Positions 33,677 to 43,021 of a stretch of 64,000 bases of DNA are shown here, piece by piece; position 1 is the first letter of the stretch; each line of letters starts with the position of its first letter. The notes beneath the pieces are model-generated. The model saw only the letters and a program-made list of their open reading frames with translations, had not been told where the DNA came from and ran no database searches. Made by a program: the position numbers and the translations under genes. The stretch comes from Micromonospora sp. WMMD1082 (GTDB taxonomy: Bacteria > Actinomycetota > Actinomycetes > Mycobacteriales > Micromonosporaceae): positions 3,241,001 to 3,305,000 of the forward strand of contig NZ_JARUBM010000002.1 in NCBI RefSeq assembly GCF_029626175.1, read 5' to 3'.

Positions 33677-34320
33677 CCCACAGGGCTACCGTGCGCCCGC
33701 CGGACGTGTGCGCCACATTCCGGCCCGATACGGGCGGGAGCCGTTGGTGGCGAGGACTGCGTGTCCCTCAACCACGCTGCCGTTCGCACCCGCAGGCCGG
33801 CGAGGTAGCCGCCGCTGCCACGCCACCGGCCGGGTCCGTCACCGCCGTCCCCGGCCCGCGGCTGGTGGCGGACCCGGTCGGACAGCAGCACATCACTCAC
33901 GAGTTGCTGGCGGCGCCGGTTGACGTCGCCCGGCAGCGGCGGACCACGGCCGCCCCACCCGCACCGACAGTCGTGGCTGCGACCGCGACCAGCGCACCAC
34001 CGGCCGCGGCCGGCTCGGCCCTGACCCGCATGGCCGACTGCCGCGCCGACGCGCCGGCCGACACCACCAGCGGCGCATACCAGGACATCGCGCGCCGCAT
34101 CTGGCGCCGCGCCATCGTCGGCCCACCCGGGCCTACCGGCAGATCTGAGCGGATCCGCGTCGACCAACCGCGGCGAACCGAAGACGCCGGCGGCGGCCGG
34201 CAGGTCAGCGCGCGCGTCGCCGCCGATGGCTGCCCCTACCGACACCGACCGGACAGCGGTGCCCGGGTCACCGGAGCGTCGCGCACCACACCACCAGCTG
34301 GCCATTGTGGAGGCAGATGA
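33673..34320 (+). CDS. Low-complexity ORF linking EEP genes 1 and 2
   Basis: A 215-residue frame whose ATG overlaps the EEP1 stop (ATGA) and whose stop overlaps the EEP2 start region (ATGATG). Most of it is Ala/Pro/Thr/Arg-rich and resembles no family. A short helical stretch, GAYQDIARRIWRRAIVG, is the only protein-like part. The precise overlaps suggest an original gene that has degraded while staying open, or a disordered linker protein. Confidence 0.3.
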   Translation: MTHRATVRPPDVCATFRPDTGGSRWWRGLRVPQPRCRSHPQAGEVAAAATPPAGSVTAVPGPRLVADPVGQQHITHELLAAPVDVARQRRTTAAPPAPTVVAATATSAPPAAAGSALTRMADCRADAPADTTSGAYQDIARRIWRRAIVGPPGPTGRSERIRVDQPRRTEDAGGGRQVSARVAADGCPYRHRPDSGARVTGASRTTPPAGHCGGR

Positions 34321-35204
34321 TGCTGCTGCGCGTCATGACGTACAACCTGGGTGACTGGGGCAAACGCGCGCACGACCCGGCCGAGGCGGCCCGGCACCGG
34401 GCCGCGGTGGACGTCGTGCGGCAATACCGGCCGCACATCCTGTTCGCGCAGGAGCTGTTCGTGCCGGCCGGCGAGCGGGCGCAGGCGGTAGCCGCCCGGA
34501 TGGTGCGCGCCGCCGGTTTGGATGCGGCGGTGGGGGTGGAGGGCAACCACGCTCAGCTCGCCACGTGCGTCGGCTGGCGGAGCCCGGTGGTGATGCGGCG
34601 GGGCTCGGCCCGGCGTGCGAGTCCGGACAGGCTGTGGCACGCCCTGCACGGGGTGACCCTGCGCGCGGGCGGCCCGACCTTCGGATGCTGGGTGTACCAC
34701 GGGCCGCCGCGGGTGGGCCGCGACGAGAACATCGTCGAAGCGCAGCGGGTGAGCGAGGCGCAGGTGGTGGCCGCGGAGGTGGCCGGCGGCGACGACGAGT
34801 GTGCCCTGGTGTGTGGGGACTGGAATTGGCTGCCCGCAGACCGGGCGGCCGATGGTGGGTACTGGCATCCCGACCCGGTGATGCCCGATGGCCTCACCGC
34901 GGCGCAGGCGCGGCTGGCGCTGAGCCGCGCTCCCGGGCAGGTGCTGGTGGACGCCGGACTGGTGTCTGTGGGAGCGGCGCTGCGCCGGCCGCTGACCCAG
35001 ACCAGCACCGGCCACGAGCCCCCGCCGACGATGAGGGGCACCGACTACGGCGCTCGGCTGATCGATGAGGGCTTCGTGACTCCCGGGGTGGTGGAGGCGC
35101 TGAAGGACCACTGGGTGGTGGACACCCCGCAGACCAGGGCCATCTCGGACCATCTCCCGAGGATGTTCACCGTCGACACCCGGCACATCGGCGGCGGGCG
35201 ATGA
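34320..35204 (+). CDS. EEP-family protein 2
   Basis: About 294 residues. I prefer ATG 34320, six bases after GGAGG, to ATG 34317. Catalytic landmarks: VMTYNLGDWG (Asn), LFAQELFVPA (Gln-Glu), WVYHGPPR (His), VCGDWNWLP (Gly-Asp-x-Asn) and AISDHLPRMF (Ser-Asp-His). It is a full-length EEP phosphoesterase, clearly divergent from EEP1 and EEP3 though similarly sized. Cytoplasmic; substrate unknown. Confidence 0.83.
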   Translation: MLLRVMTYNLGDWGKRAHDPAEAARHRAAVDVVRQYRPHILFAQELFVPAGERAQAVAARMVRAAGLDAAVGVEGNHAQLATCVGWRSPVVMRRGSARRASPDRLWHALHGVTLRAGGPTFGCWVYHGPPRVGRDENIVEAQRVSEAQVVAAEVAGGDDECALVCGDWNWLPADRAADGGYWHPDPVMPDGLTAAQARLALSRAPGQVLVDAGLVSVGAALRRPLTQTSTGHEPPPTMRGTDYGARLIDEGFVTPGVVEALKDHWVVDTPQTRAISDHLPRMFTVDTRHIGGGR

Positions 35205-35641
35205 ATCTGGCCTCCGTGCGCCGGTTGCCGGGCGGTTGTGCAGCTCCAGGTGCCGGCGTGCCGGGTGATGACCAGGTAAGCATGCCGGTGGTCCTCACGC
35301 TCGCGCGCGACTTCACCGTCCGCAAGAGATCAGCGCCGCGAACAGGCGGAAGCGCTGCTCGATGGCGTGGTCGGCCTACCCGCCCGCCTGCGCCGTCGGC
35401 ATTCACCACCCGCCGGAGCGGACGGAACTGCAGCCGAACCGGACTGGTGCATCAAGGGTCACGATCACTGCGACATCGGCGACCCGCAGTCGGGGAGGCA
35501 TCGGGATGGCCCTCCGGCGGGCGGCTTCCGGCGGCGCCCGTCGCCAGACCCACGACAGCCCTACGGCCGTGCCTGACTAGTGGACCGACACCGGGCCCCG
35601 CAAGCAGCCGGCCTCTCGTCCACTGGAAGGAGTCGACGTAC
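35205..35641 (+). other. Spacer between EEP genes 2 and 3
   Basis: An open frame continues from ATG 35201, but its translation is Arg/Pro/Ala-rich and not protein-like. A short piece in another frame (EPDWCIKGHDHCD near 35420) could be a gene remnant. No functional gene is supported. The ribosome site GGAAGGAG for EEP3 lies at its end. Confidence 0.3.
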
Positions 35642-36581
35642 ATGTCAGACCGCGAGTACAGCTTCTACACCTGGAACTTGAAGGACTATCTGTCGACCGA
35701 CACCGACACCGACACCTACCGGTACGCGGCCGTCGTCGACGTGATCCGCGAGTTGGGGGCCACGGTCATCGCGGTGCAGGAGGTAACCGCAGCGAGTCAG
35801 GCAGCCGCGATGGCGCAGATGGCGCGGTTGGCCGACCTGACCGGGATGACGGCCACGGTATCCGCCGGTGGCCCCGGTGAGGCCGCCTCCGACCGGCCGG
35901 TGTACGCCGGTGGAGCCGGCGGCAACCGGTTCGCGACCGGCTTGCTGTGGGCACGCGACACCAGCGTCCGTGTGCATCCGGACAGCTTCCGGGTGTATGG
36001 GGGCAGCGACTTCTTCCACTCGCTAACGAAGGTGGACCTGACCATCGGCGGCGAGCGGATGACGGTCGCGTCCGGGCACTACTGCCCCATCGGGCAGCCA
36101 CGCCGGGCCAGCGAAGCGAAGCGGGTCGTCTCCGCGATGCCGTTGGACGGGTTGGGGTTGGTGGGCAGCGACGGCAACACCATCGGATTCGCGCGGGTGC
36201 CCGACGGTATGGGCGGGTACCGCTTCTACGACGACGATCCGTACGCCAGCCGGCCGTGGCAGCCCGGTTTTGTGCACACCTGTACCTGGACGACCGACGA
36301 GCGCGGTGAGATCGTCGCGCATCAGGCCGACCGCGAAGCGGCCCGGATCCTGGCCGCCGGTGGGCTACACGACGTCGCTCCCACCATCGGTGCCGAGTGG
36401 ACACCGACTGCCGGGCACCAACCCCACCGATGCGCTCGGCATCGATCGCCGCATCGACTACATCCACGCCACCGGCGAAATGATGAAGCGGGTCACCCGC
36501 TACGAGGTGCACAACACGGCGCGAGCCCGGTTCGCCAGCGACCACACGCCCGCCGGCGTGTTCTGGGCCCGGGGCCGTTGA
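35642..36581 (+). pseudogene. EEP-family protein 3, frameshifted near the C-terminus
   Basis: ATG 35642 follows GGAAGGAG. Landmarks: FYTWNLKDYL (Asn), IAVQEVT (Gln-Glu), ASGHYCPIG (His) and VGSDGNTIGF (Asp-x-Asn). Near 36410 the frame breaks (GAEWTPTAG); the neighbouring frame continues the protein with TNPTDALGIDRRIDYIHATG and the final FASDHTPAGVFWARGR (Ser-Asp-His). A two-base loss or one-base gain explains it. Without repair the protein loses the catalytic C-terminus and runs on to 36655. Confidence 0.8.
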
Positions 36582-37089
36582 CCGCTGGAGGTACCCGACG
36601 GTGCCGTCACCGGCCTGGGGCCCGCCTCGAGAGGACGACCGGTCATCTTCGGTGATCCCCGGACATCAATCGCCGTGCCCCGACACGCCGCCGGGCAGAG
36701 CCACATGGAGGAGGTGCCCTGCCCAACGGTCTACCGCGCGAGGTCGCCCGGGAGCCGCGACATCGAATCCTCGATCCGATTCAGCCGTCGCCCGTTCCCG
36801 CAGCTCCTGCCCGTCGCGGCAGTTAGTTGACCTCGACCGCGTCGGTCCCTCCATTCGGAGGGCTGCGGCCTGCATGCTGTCGCCGAGATGGCCTGGCGTG
36901 CCAACCCGGGCACACCGCTGCTGCCGACCGTCAACGAGGGCGTCGACGCCGGCGGGCAAGCCCCCGAACCGTTCCGTCTCCCTGTGCCCACCACATGGGG
37001 TGCACTCACGGAGCTTGCCTGCCGGCGCCCTCGATAACCACCGTTGCGGAGACCGATACACCTCATTCCACGAGTTGGAGGACTTGGCA
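36582..37089. other. Intergenic region before the Xre/DUF5753 regulator
   Basis: About 500 bases without a protein-like frame on either strand. The right end carries the GGAGG for the next gene. A promoter for that regulator is expected here but no clear hexamers stand out. Confidence 0.4.
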
Positions 37090-38022
37090 GTGCCTTCTGT
37101 AGATGCCCGCTCGGAGGGTGCGGATATGACGGCGAGCGGGCCGGGACCGACCACGATTCGCCGCCGCATCCGCTTCCTGTTGCGTCAACTACGGGTCGAT
37201 GGTGGGCACTCTCAGGACGATGTGTGCCGTGTGATGCGCTGGTCTCAGTCCAAAATGGCCCGGATTGAGTGCGGTGTGACCAACATCGGCGTTCGGGATC
37301 TGCGGGACCTGCTTCAGTTCTACGGGGTTGGCGAGGCCGAGGCGGCGCCGCTGGTGGAGCTGGCGAGGCGGGCACTGCGGCCCCATTGGGCAGCTGCGTA
37401 CCGCGACGATGTGCCAGCTGCCTACATGGATTTCCTCGGTCTCGAAGACGATGCGATACGTGTCAGTGAATACCATCCGTTCGTGATTCCCGGGCTGCTG
37501 CAGACCGAGCAGTACGCCCGCCTGCTGCAGGCCGCGGGACCGCGACGTCGCGGTGGCGACGCCGCGGCCGAGGCCCGGGTGCGGCTGGCCATGGCCCGGC
37601 AGCGCCGCGTCTTCGCGCAGCCACGTCCCGGCCGCGTGCGGGTCGTGCTCGACGAGTGGGCGCTGACCGTCGTGAGAAGCGCGCAGGTCATGCTCGACCA
37701 GATCGAGCTGATCCTGTCGCGGCTGCCCGAAGTTGACCTCGTGCTGCTCACACGCGGCACCGCCGCCGACTCCGTCCTCGTCGGCCCGTTCTCGATGCAC
37801 GAGACCGGATCCGAGATCGATCCGGATGTGGTCTACGTCGCCAGCCCGCCCGAGGACGGGGCGCTCGTCGAGGATCCGGAGATCGTCAACGGCTACACGC
37901 GCGCCTTCGACCACTCATATCGGCAGGCGGCCTCCCGCGCCGACACACGACGCATCCTCGACGCCATCGCCGAGCCACTGCGTCGCGCCCGGGCTGCGCG
38001 GGCAGCCAGGTCTGCACCGTGA
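37090..38022 (+). CDS. Xre-family regulator with DUF5753-type sensor (second)
   Basis: A 310-residue protein with GTG start eight bases after GGAGG. The N-terminal HTH (residues ~25-75: RRIRFLLRQLRVDGGHSQDD, MRWSQSKMARIECG) is followed by the DUF5753 region: PFVIPGLLQTEQYARLL, ARVRLAMARQRRVF, VVLDEWALTVV and FDHSYRQAASRADTRR. Unlike the 13-kb regulator it has no DUF397 gene beside it. It closes the plus-strand cluster and may regulate it. Confidence 0.88.
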   Translation: MPSVDARSEGADMTASGPGPTTIRRRIRFLLRQLRVDGGHSQDDVCRVMRWSQSKMARIECGVTNIGVRDLRDLLQFYGVGEAEAAPLVELARRALRPHWAAAYRDDVPAAYMDFLGLEDDAIRVSEYHPFVIPGLLQTEQYARLLQAAGPRRRGGDAAAEARVRLAMARQRRVFAQPRPGRVRVVLDEWALTVVRSAQVMLDQIELILSRLPEVDLVLLTRGTAADSVLVGPFSMHETGSEIDPDVVYVASPPEDGALVEDPEIVNGYTRAFDHSYRQAASRADTRRILDAIAEPLRRARAARAARSAP

Positions 38023-38067
38023 ACCTGTCGGTCGGCCGCGGTGTGCCGGTCGACCAGGGCGGAGGTG

Positions 38068-39378
38068 TCAGCTGCGGATCATGGTGATCAGGCAGTCCAG
38101 GATGGCGCCGCCGTCGACGTCCAGGCCGTCGTGCTGGTGGGTGGGATCGTCCCAGACCCGCATGCCGGGGATCAGGTGGGCGGTGCGTCTGGACAGCGCC
38201 GCCGGCACGTACGCGTCGTCGGCGTAGATCACCGCGGCGCACGGGACCGCGCATGCCCGTAGTTGTGCCTCGTCATACAGTCGCGGCCAGTGGTGTGCCG
38301 CGAGGTCCTCGGCGATCCCCTGCCAGGGCCGCAGATCTTGGTAGCCGTCGACGGGGTCGAGCATCCACGGGTAGACGTGCTCACCGGTCCACAGCGTGGC
38401 ATCGCTGTCGTAGTCGGCGGGCAGAGTCCGCTGCGCCGACCAGGCTGTCACGCCGCCGTCGGCCCAGCAGGACTCGTGCAGCACCGTGTGCAGGGGGTCG
38501 CGCGCCGACCACGGGGTGGCGGCGGCCACGTCGTGCGCGAACGCCGCAGAGGTGGGATCGCGTTCGAGCAGGAAATGGAGCCGCTGCTCGCCGCCAGCGA
38601 CGCCCAGCAGCATGCCGAGCTGCCGCACCTTCCGGCTGGTGAGCCGGTCCCCGCCGGGCAGGACGATGGTCTGGTCGGCCAGTAGTGCGTGGAGCCGGGC
38701 GACCCGGTCGCGGTCGCCGGGATAGCGGGCGTAGAAGCGGGCCGAGCGCTCCCGCATGCCGTCGTGCGTCGCCCGATACACCACGTCAGGGGATTGACCC
38801 ACCGGCGGGAGACCGCCGGCGAAAAACGCCTCCGCCACCGCGTGCGGCGCCGTCGACAGGTAGGTCAGCAGCGCGAACCCTCCGGCGCTTTCGCCCAGCA
38901 CACTCCACGACCGATCACCGCAGATCGCCTGACGTACGAGTTCGGCATCCCGCACGATCGCGTCGGCCCGGTAGCGCGTCAGTACCGCGGCGGTGGTGTC
39001 GGCGGTGGGGCCGGTCAGCGATCCGATCGGACTGGACAGGCCCGTGCCGCGCGCATCCAGCAACACGACCCGGTAGTCCCGCAACGCGCGGCCCAGCCAC
39101 GGCGGGCTCACCGGCGACCACGTCGGACGCGTCGACTCGTGCCCCGGGCCGCCGTGCAAAAACAGCAGCCACGGCAGGTCCGGCCGCGCCGGATCCCAGA
39201 TCTCGCGGGCGAACACCGCGATCCGCCCCCGCGAGGGGTCCGTATGATCGAGGGGCACCACCACCCGATGCTCGGCGACCGCCGGACCGGCGCCGCCGGC
39301 CAGCCCCGGCGCACCGGGTCGGGTGGCCCGACTACCGGACGCCCGCGGGGGACGACCACCGGGCACGCTTGCGACCAT
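38068..39378 (-). CDS. Alpha/beta hydrolase, proline iminopeptidase-like
   Basis: A 436-residue protein. ATG 39378 follows AGGAG at eight bases. The oxyanion segment LLFLHGGPGHES, the DARGTGLSSP motif, the nucleophile elbow VLGESAGGFALL and a late Asp/His (IYADDAY, then HQHDGLD) fit S33-family prolyl aminopeptidases, which release N-terminal proline. The enlarged cap region is like that of the long actinobacterial forms. No signal peptide, so cytoplasmic. Confidence 0.87.
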   Translation of the reverse strand: MVASVPGGRPPRASGSRATRPGAPGLAGGAGPAVAEHRVVVPLDHTDPSRGRIAVFAREIWDPARPDLPWLLFLHGGPGHESTRPTWSPVSPPWLGRALRDYRVVLLDARGTGLSSPIGSLTGPTADTTAAVLTRYRADAIVRDAELVRQAICGDRSWSVLGESAGGFALLTYLSTAPHAVAEAFFAGGLPPVGQSPDVVYRATHDGMRERSARFYARYPGDRDRVARLHALLADQTIVLPGGDRLTSRKVRQLGMLLGVAGGEQRLHFLLERDPTSAAFAHDVAAATPWSARDPLHTVLHESCWADGGVTAWSAQRTLPADYDSDATLWTGEHVYPWMLDPVDGYQDLRPWQGIAEDLAAHHWPRLYDEAQLRACAVPCAAVIYADDAYVPAALSRRTAHLIPGMRVWDDPTHQHDGLDVDGGAILDCLITMIRS

Positions 39379-39470
39379 TGCCTCATCTCCTGGGAACTCG
39401 ATGGTGGGACCTGAGGGCTGCTGACCGGATCCACGACGCCGCAAGAGGCGAACGCCTGGCCGGACACCGG

Positions 39471-40028
39471 CTACGCGCTGGCCCTGCGCCATCGTCGAGG
39501 AGAAGCCGCAGGCCGCCGGTCGGGCGGGTAGTCCGCGTCAATCTCCGCGCGCAGTGCCGTCTGCGCCGACCGGATCGCCGCGGTGAGACGCACCACCGCG
39601 GGGTTGTCCGGGTCGAGCATGATCGTGTGTCGGGTGATCTGCACGTCGCCTTCACGCGCTTCCCACGTCGTGTGCCCGTGGGCTTCCAGGAACTCGGTCC
39701 ACGCGTGCCGGACCGGTTCGGTGGCGTGCAACCGCACCCGGGCAGTCAGCCGGTCCGGGTGCGGCAGGTCAGGGATCCGGGTTCGACCTTCGATGTACTC
39801 GTCGGTCAGGTCGTCCAGCATCGATTGGTGGCTTTGCACGTACTCGGCCAGATCGACGTACAACTCGCCGCGGATCTCCCGGCGCCGGTCAGCGCGGTCG
39901 CGTTCCCACCTCGCGTCATCACGTCTGCCGGTAGCACGTTGAGTCATCGCCACACCGGCAAGAGCGGACAGCGGACCGAGGAGTGCGACGAAGACAGCGG
40001 TCCAGTTGATCTGGCCAAGGATCGACAT
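39471..40028 (-). CDS. Membrane-anchored coiled-coil-like hypothetical protein
   Basis: A 185-residue protein. An N-terminal membrane helix (WTAVFVALLGPLSALAGVA) is followed by a charged helix (RRDDARWERDRADRRREIRG) and a helical domain with ELYVDLAEYVQSHQSMLDD. This layout is common in actinobacterial proteins of unknown function. It faces the cytoplasm if the N-terminus is out. Upstream lies the DUF574 methyltransferase on the same strand. Confidence 0.65.
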   Translation of the reverse strand: MSILGQINWTAVFVALLGPLSALAGVAMTQRATGRRDDARWERDRADRRREIRGELYVDLAEYVQSHQSMLDDLTDEYIEGRTRIPDLPHPDRLTARVRLHATEPVRHAWTEFLEAHGHTTWEAREGDVQITRHTIMLDPDNPAVVRLTAAIRSAQTALRAEIDADYPPDRRPAASPRRWRRASA

Positions 40029-40236
40029 CCGCCCATCATCCTCATGGCACGTCAAGAAGCGGTATCGGTCGCAAGTTGCCAGCGTCCGCCGACGGTCAAC
40101 CAGCGGGCGACGGGGCCGCACCGAGGAGCCGATGAATGCCCGGCGCCAGGCCTTGTCCATCATCGGCTGAAGGGCAGCTACGCTGCGGCCGAGGTATCCA
40201 TCCTTCCCGCCGTGGACTACCTGCACGACCCGCCGG

Positions 40237-41037
40237 TTATGGCTTTCTGGCCAACCCGCAGTACACGTCCAGTTCCTTCGGTTTGTCGTGCGGCTTTGGC
40301 CGCCAGAACGGTGTGGACACCACGCCGGGTGCGACCACGTCGAGTCCGGCGAAGAACGCCGTGATCTCCTCGACGGTGCGCAGGTGGTAGTCGCCGCCGG
40401 CGTCGCGGGCGGTCTCGATCGCCTCGGCCGTCTTCGCGGTGATGACACTGTCGTTGATCGCCAGGTAGCTGCCCGCCGGGACGGCATCGAGGAACGTGGC
40501 GACGATCTGCGCCGGGCTGGGCTGGTGGTCGTCGGAAATGTGGCCGAGGATGCCCACCATGAGTACCGCGATGGGCTGAGAGAAGTCCAACGTGGCGGCG
40601 GCCCGCGCAAGAATCGTGTCCGGGTCACGAACGTCGGCGTCGATATAGTCGGTTGCGCCTTCGGGGCTGCTGACCAGCAGCGCGCGTGCGTGGGCCAACA
40701 CCAGCGGATCGTTGTCCACATACACGATCCTCGACTCCGGCGCGACGTGTTGGGCCACCTCGTGCGTGTTGCCGGCACTCGGCAATCCCGTGCCCAGATC
40801 GAGGAACTGTCGGATCCCCGCCTCGGCGGTCAGGTAGGTCACGGCCCGGTCGAGGAACCCTCGACCCGCCCGGGCGATGTCACGGATCTCCGGCATCTGC
40901 GCCATGACCGCGTCTCCCACCTTGCGGTCAGCGGCGAAGTTGTCATTGCCACCCAACAGGTAGTTCCACCACCGGGCGCTGTGCGGGATGTGCGGGTTGA
41001 GCCGAGCGACCAGATCCTCGTCCAACGTGTCGCCCAT
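40237..41037 (-). CDS. DUF574-type SAM-dependent methyltransferase
   Basis: A 266-residue protein of the actinobacterial S-adenosylmethyltransferase family PF04672. Signs are NPHIPHSARWWNYLLGGNDNF at the start, then QFLDLGTGLPSAGNTHEVAQ (motif I), RIVYVDNDPLVLAHARALL and AVLMVGILGHI. ATG 41037 follows GGGAGG at five bases. This family is expanded in Streptomyces and Micromonospora; members modify unknown substrates, often near regulators. Confidence 0.92.
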   Translation of the reverse strand: MGDTLDEDLVARLNPHIPHSARWWNYLLGGNDNFAADRKVGDAVMAQMPEIRDIARAGRGFLDRAVTYLTAEAGIRQFLDLGTGLPSAGNTHEVAQHVAPESRIVYVDNDPLVLAHARALLVSSPEGATDYIDADVRDPDTILARAAATLDFSQPIAVLMVGILGHISDDHQPSPAQIVATFLDAVPAGSYLAINDSVITAKTAEAIETARDAGGDYHLRTVEEITAFFAGLDVVAPGVVSTPFWRPKPHDKPKELDVYCGLARKP

Positions 41038-41312
41038 CATGGCCTCCCGTGCATGTGGCGTCGTGGCATGGCGTCGCGGTGAGCTTAGTACCTCGCGCAT
41101 CGATCGCGGCAATCGTGGCGCTCTGCCCCGACTCGCGGCCGCCTAACGCCCCTGTCCGAAGTGGTCGGTGAAGCGTCGCGACCGGCCGGGGCATGTTCCC
41201 GCGGTCGTGGAGCGGGTGTGCCTGCCTCACCGGCGCACCGACGCCGATACATCGATGCGGCTGCTCGTTCTGGGGCGGCCGGTGGTAGCTCGTGCGTCGA
41301 TATCATGAGTGG

Positions 41313-42065
41313 GTGGACAGCAGGCCGGTGCTCGCTCAGGCGGAGGACGTCTCGCGGCAGGTCGTGATCGCGTTGTCCGCGGATCCGCCCAACCAGTCCG
41401 CGTTCCTGCACGCCTTCCGGGGCGGCGCCGGTGGCCTGGACCCGGTCGTCGCGGTGGCGGTGCTGCACACGTGGGCGCGCGGCGCTGCCCTGCTCGGTGA
41501 CCGCGACGCCGTCGGCCGGCTGTCCTGGCTGCCGCGCGGCGGCGAACGGTACCGCAGGGCGATCTGGGCCGCCGCACGCGAGGGCGACAACCGGCTGCAG
41601 CAGCAGATCGCCGCCGCCCTGCTGCGCCTGTCCGACCGGCAGGTATCGCTGTTACTGGCCTGGTACGCGCACGCGTTCACGCACACCATCACCGAGGTCT
41701 GCGGCGGATACCGGGCCGTCGAGGACATCGCCGGTTTCCTGGACGGGTACATCCCCGCCCGCGATCCGGCCGGGCAGGCAGCGGTGCTGCTGGTCGCCGC
41801 GCTCGCCGCCGGCAACACCGACCTAGCCGAACGGGCCCTCACCCGGATCACCGGCGGCCCCGACGCCGACACCGTCCTCACTCGCATCGACGCGATCGTC
41901 TATCCCGCCATGCTCGCCGCGCTCGCCGGTACCCGCCGCCTGCTGGGCACCGCCGCGTCGGCCGGCCTGGACCTGCCGGATGATGACGTCGCCACACACG
42001 TGTGGGCGCACGCTGGCACACTCGCCCGGCTGCTCCCGCCTCTGATCAGGCAGCTACGCACATAG
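41313..42065 (+). CDS. Helical protein of unknown function
   Basis: About 250 residues if GTG 41313 is used (GTG 41292 would add seven). The protein is almost all helical and Ala/Leu-rich: EDVSRQVVIALSADPPNQSA, VAVAVLHTWARGAALLG, AAALLRLSDRQVSLLLAWYA. There is no signal peptide or clear domain. It may be a repeat protein of the TPR/HEAT sort; I cannot name the family. Confidence 0.55.
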   Translation: MDSRPVLAQAEDVSRQVVIALSADPPNQSAFLHAFRGGAGGLDPVVAVAVLHTWARGAALLGDRDAVGRLSWLPRGGERYRRAIWAAAREGDNRLQQQIAAALLRLSDRQVSLLLAWYAHAFTHTITEVCGGYRAVEDIAGFLDGYIPARDPAGQAAVLLVAALAAGNTDLAERALTRITGGPDADTVLTRIDAIVYPAMLAALAGTRRLLGTAASAGLDLPDDDVATHVWAHAGTLARLLPPLIRQLRT

Positions 42066-42277
42066 CCACCTCTGCCACAAGACCCGCGGACCGGTTCCCG
42101 GCTGCCGCCTCGCCCGGACAGCGCCTACCGAACGACGCCCTCGTGCCCGCGGGGGATTCGCCCACTGCAGGAATCGCTGGCCGTGAACGGTCTCTGTGCA
42201 AGCCGCGGCCGTGTCCGTGGCAGACACCACCGGCTCTCGCCTCGCCGGCCGGGTCCAGAGGTCGATCGTGCGTAGGG

Positions 42278-42600
42278 TCAGGGTGGCGTGGCTGGGGGCA
42301 CTCGTCGTAGCGCGGCGGCGACGACACCGGGGTCGCCGCTGGCGGCGGCGTAGGCGAGCTGAAGTGCGGGCATCCTGGACGTGACAGCGATGGGTGGCGG
42401 TGGGCAGCACCGAACCGACCATCAGTCCGGTTAGGGGCACGTCGGCCAACGCCGGGGCGAGTCGGTCGGCTAGTGCTTGCCGGTGGTCACAGGTGGCCGC
42501 GGAGGCCGGAGGACCGTGATGAGTCGGCGAGGATGTCGTGGGCGCGGGTGATCAGTCGGGTGAGTTCGGGGTGCTGGTCGAGTTCAGGCGGCAGGTAGAC
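42278..42600 (-). pseudogene. Decayed gene with two frame changes
   Basis: Reading the minus strand, YLPPELDQHPELTRLITRAH (then ILADSS) ends in a stop. A second frame gives HRQALADRLAPALADVPLTG, then LMVGSVLPTATHR. A third gives MPALQLAYAAASGDPGVVAA and ends LRRVPPATPP. The three pieces join into one plausible protein, so two indels are present. I do not recognise the family; similar C-termini occur in actinomycete accessory genes. Confidence 0.5.
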
Positions 42601-43021
42601 CGTGCAGCTTGCTGGGTTCGGCCCAGAGACGCGCTCGACGCGGGCTAGAGCGTCGGATCGCGGTTTCGATCTTCCCCTACGACGGATGAGTCAAGAAGAA
42701 TCGTGGAGAAGGCCCGCGTTCAGTGGTTGCTGGCTGGGCACGAGGTGCTGTTCGTCGACTCGGCGACCCTTCCGCTTGGCGACCCGGCGCTTCGAATTCG
42801 GTGGCGGCCGCGTGCGGCTATCGGCGTGAACGCGTTCATGGGCATGGCCTTCTAGCGCGGGGGTGGTGCCAGTCGAACGGCGCGTGCCCCTGGCGCAGGA
42901 GCCAGCGGGCGCCGGTCGGTCGCGCGCATTCCAGCGGCGGGTAGCCAGGGTCGGGGCGGCTCTGGCACGCTGAGACAGCAGTGACGCTGGGCTATCTGTT
43001 GGTGACGGAGGATTGCGGGAC
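42601..43021. other. Intergenic region
   Basis: No convincing gene on either strand. The right end has the GGAGG ribosome site of the next gene. Confidence 0.4.
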
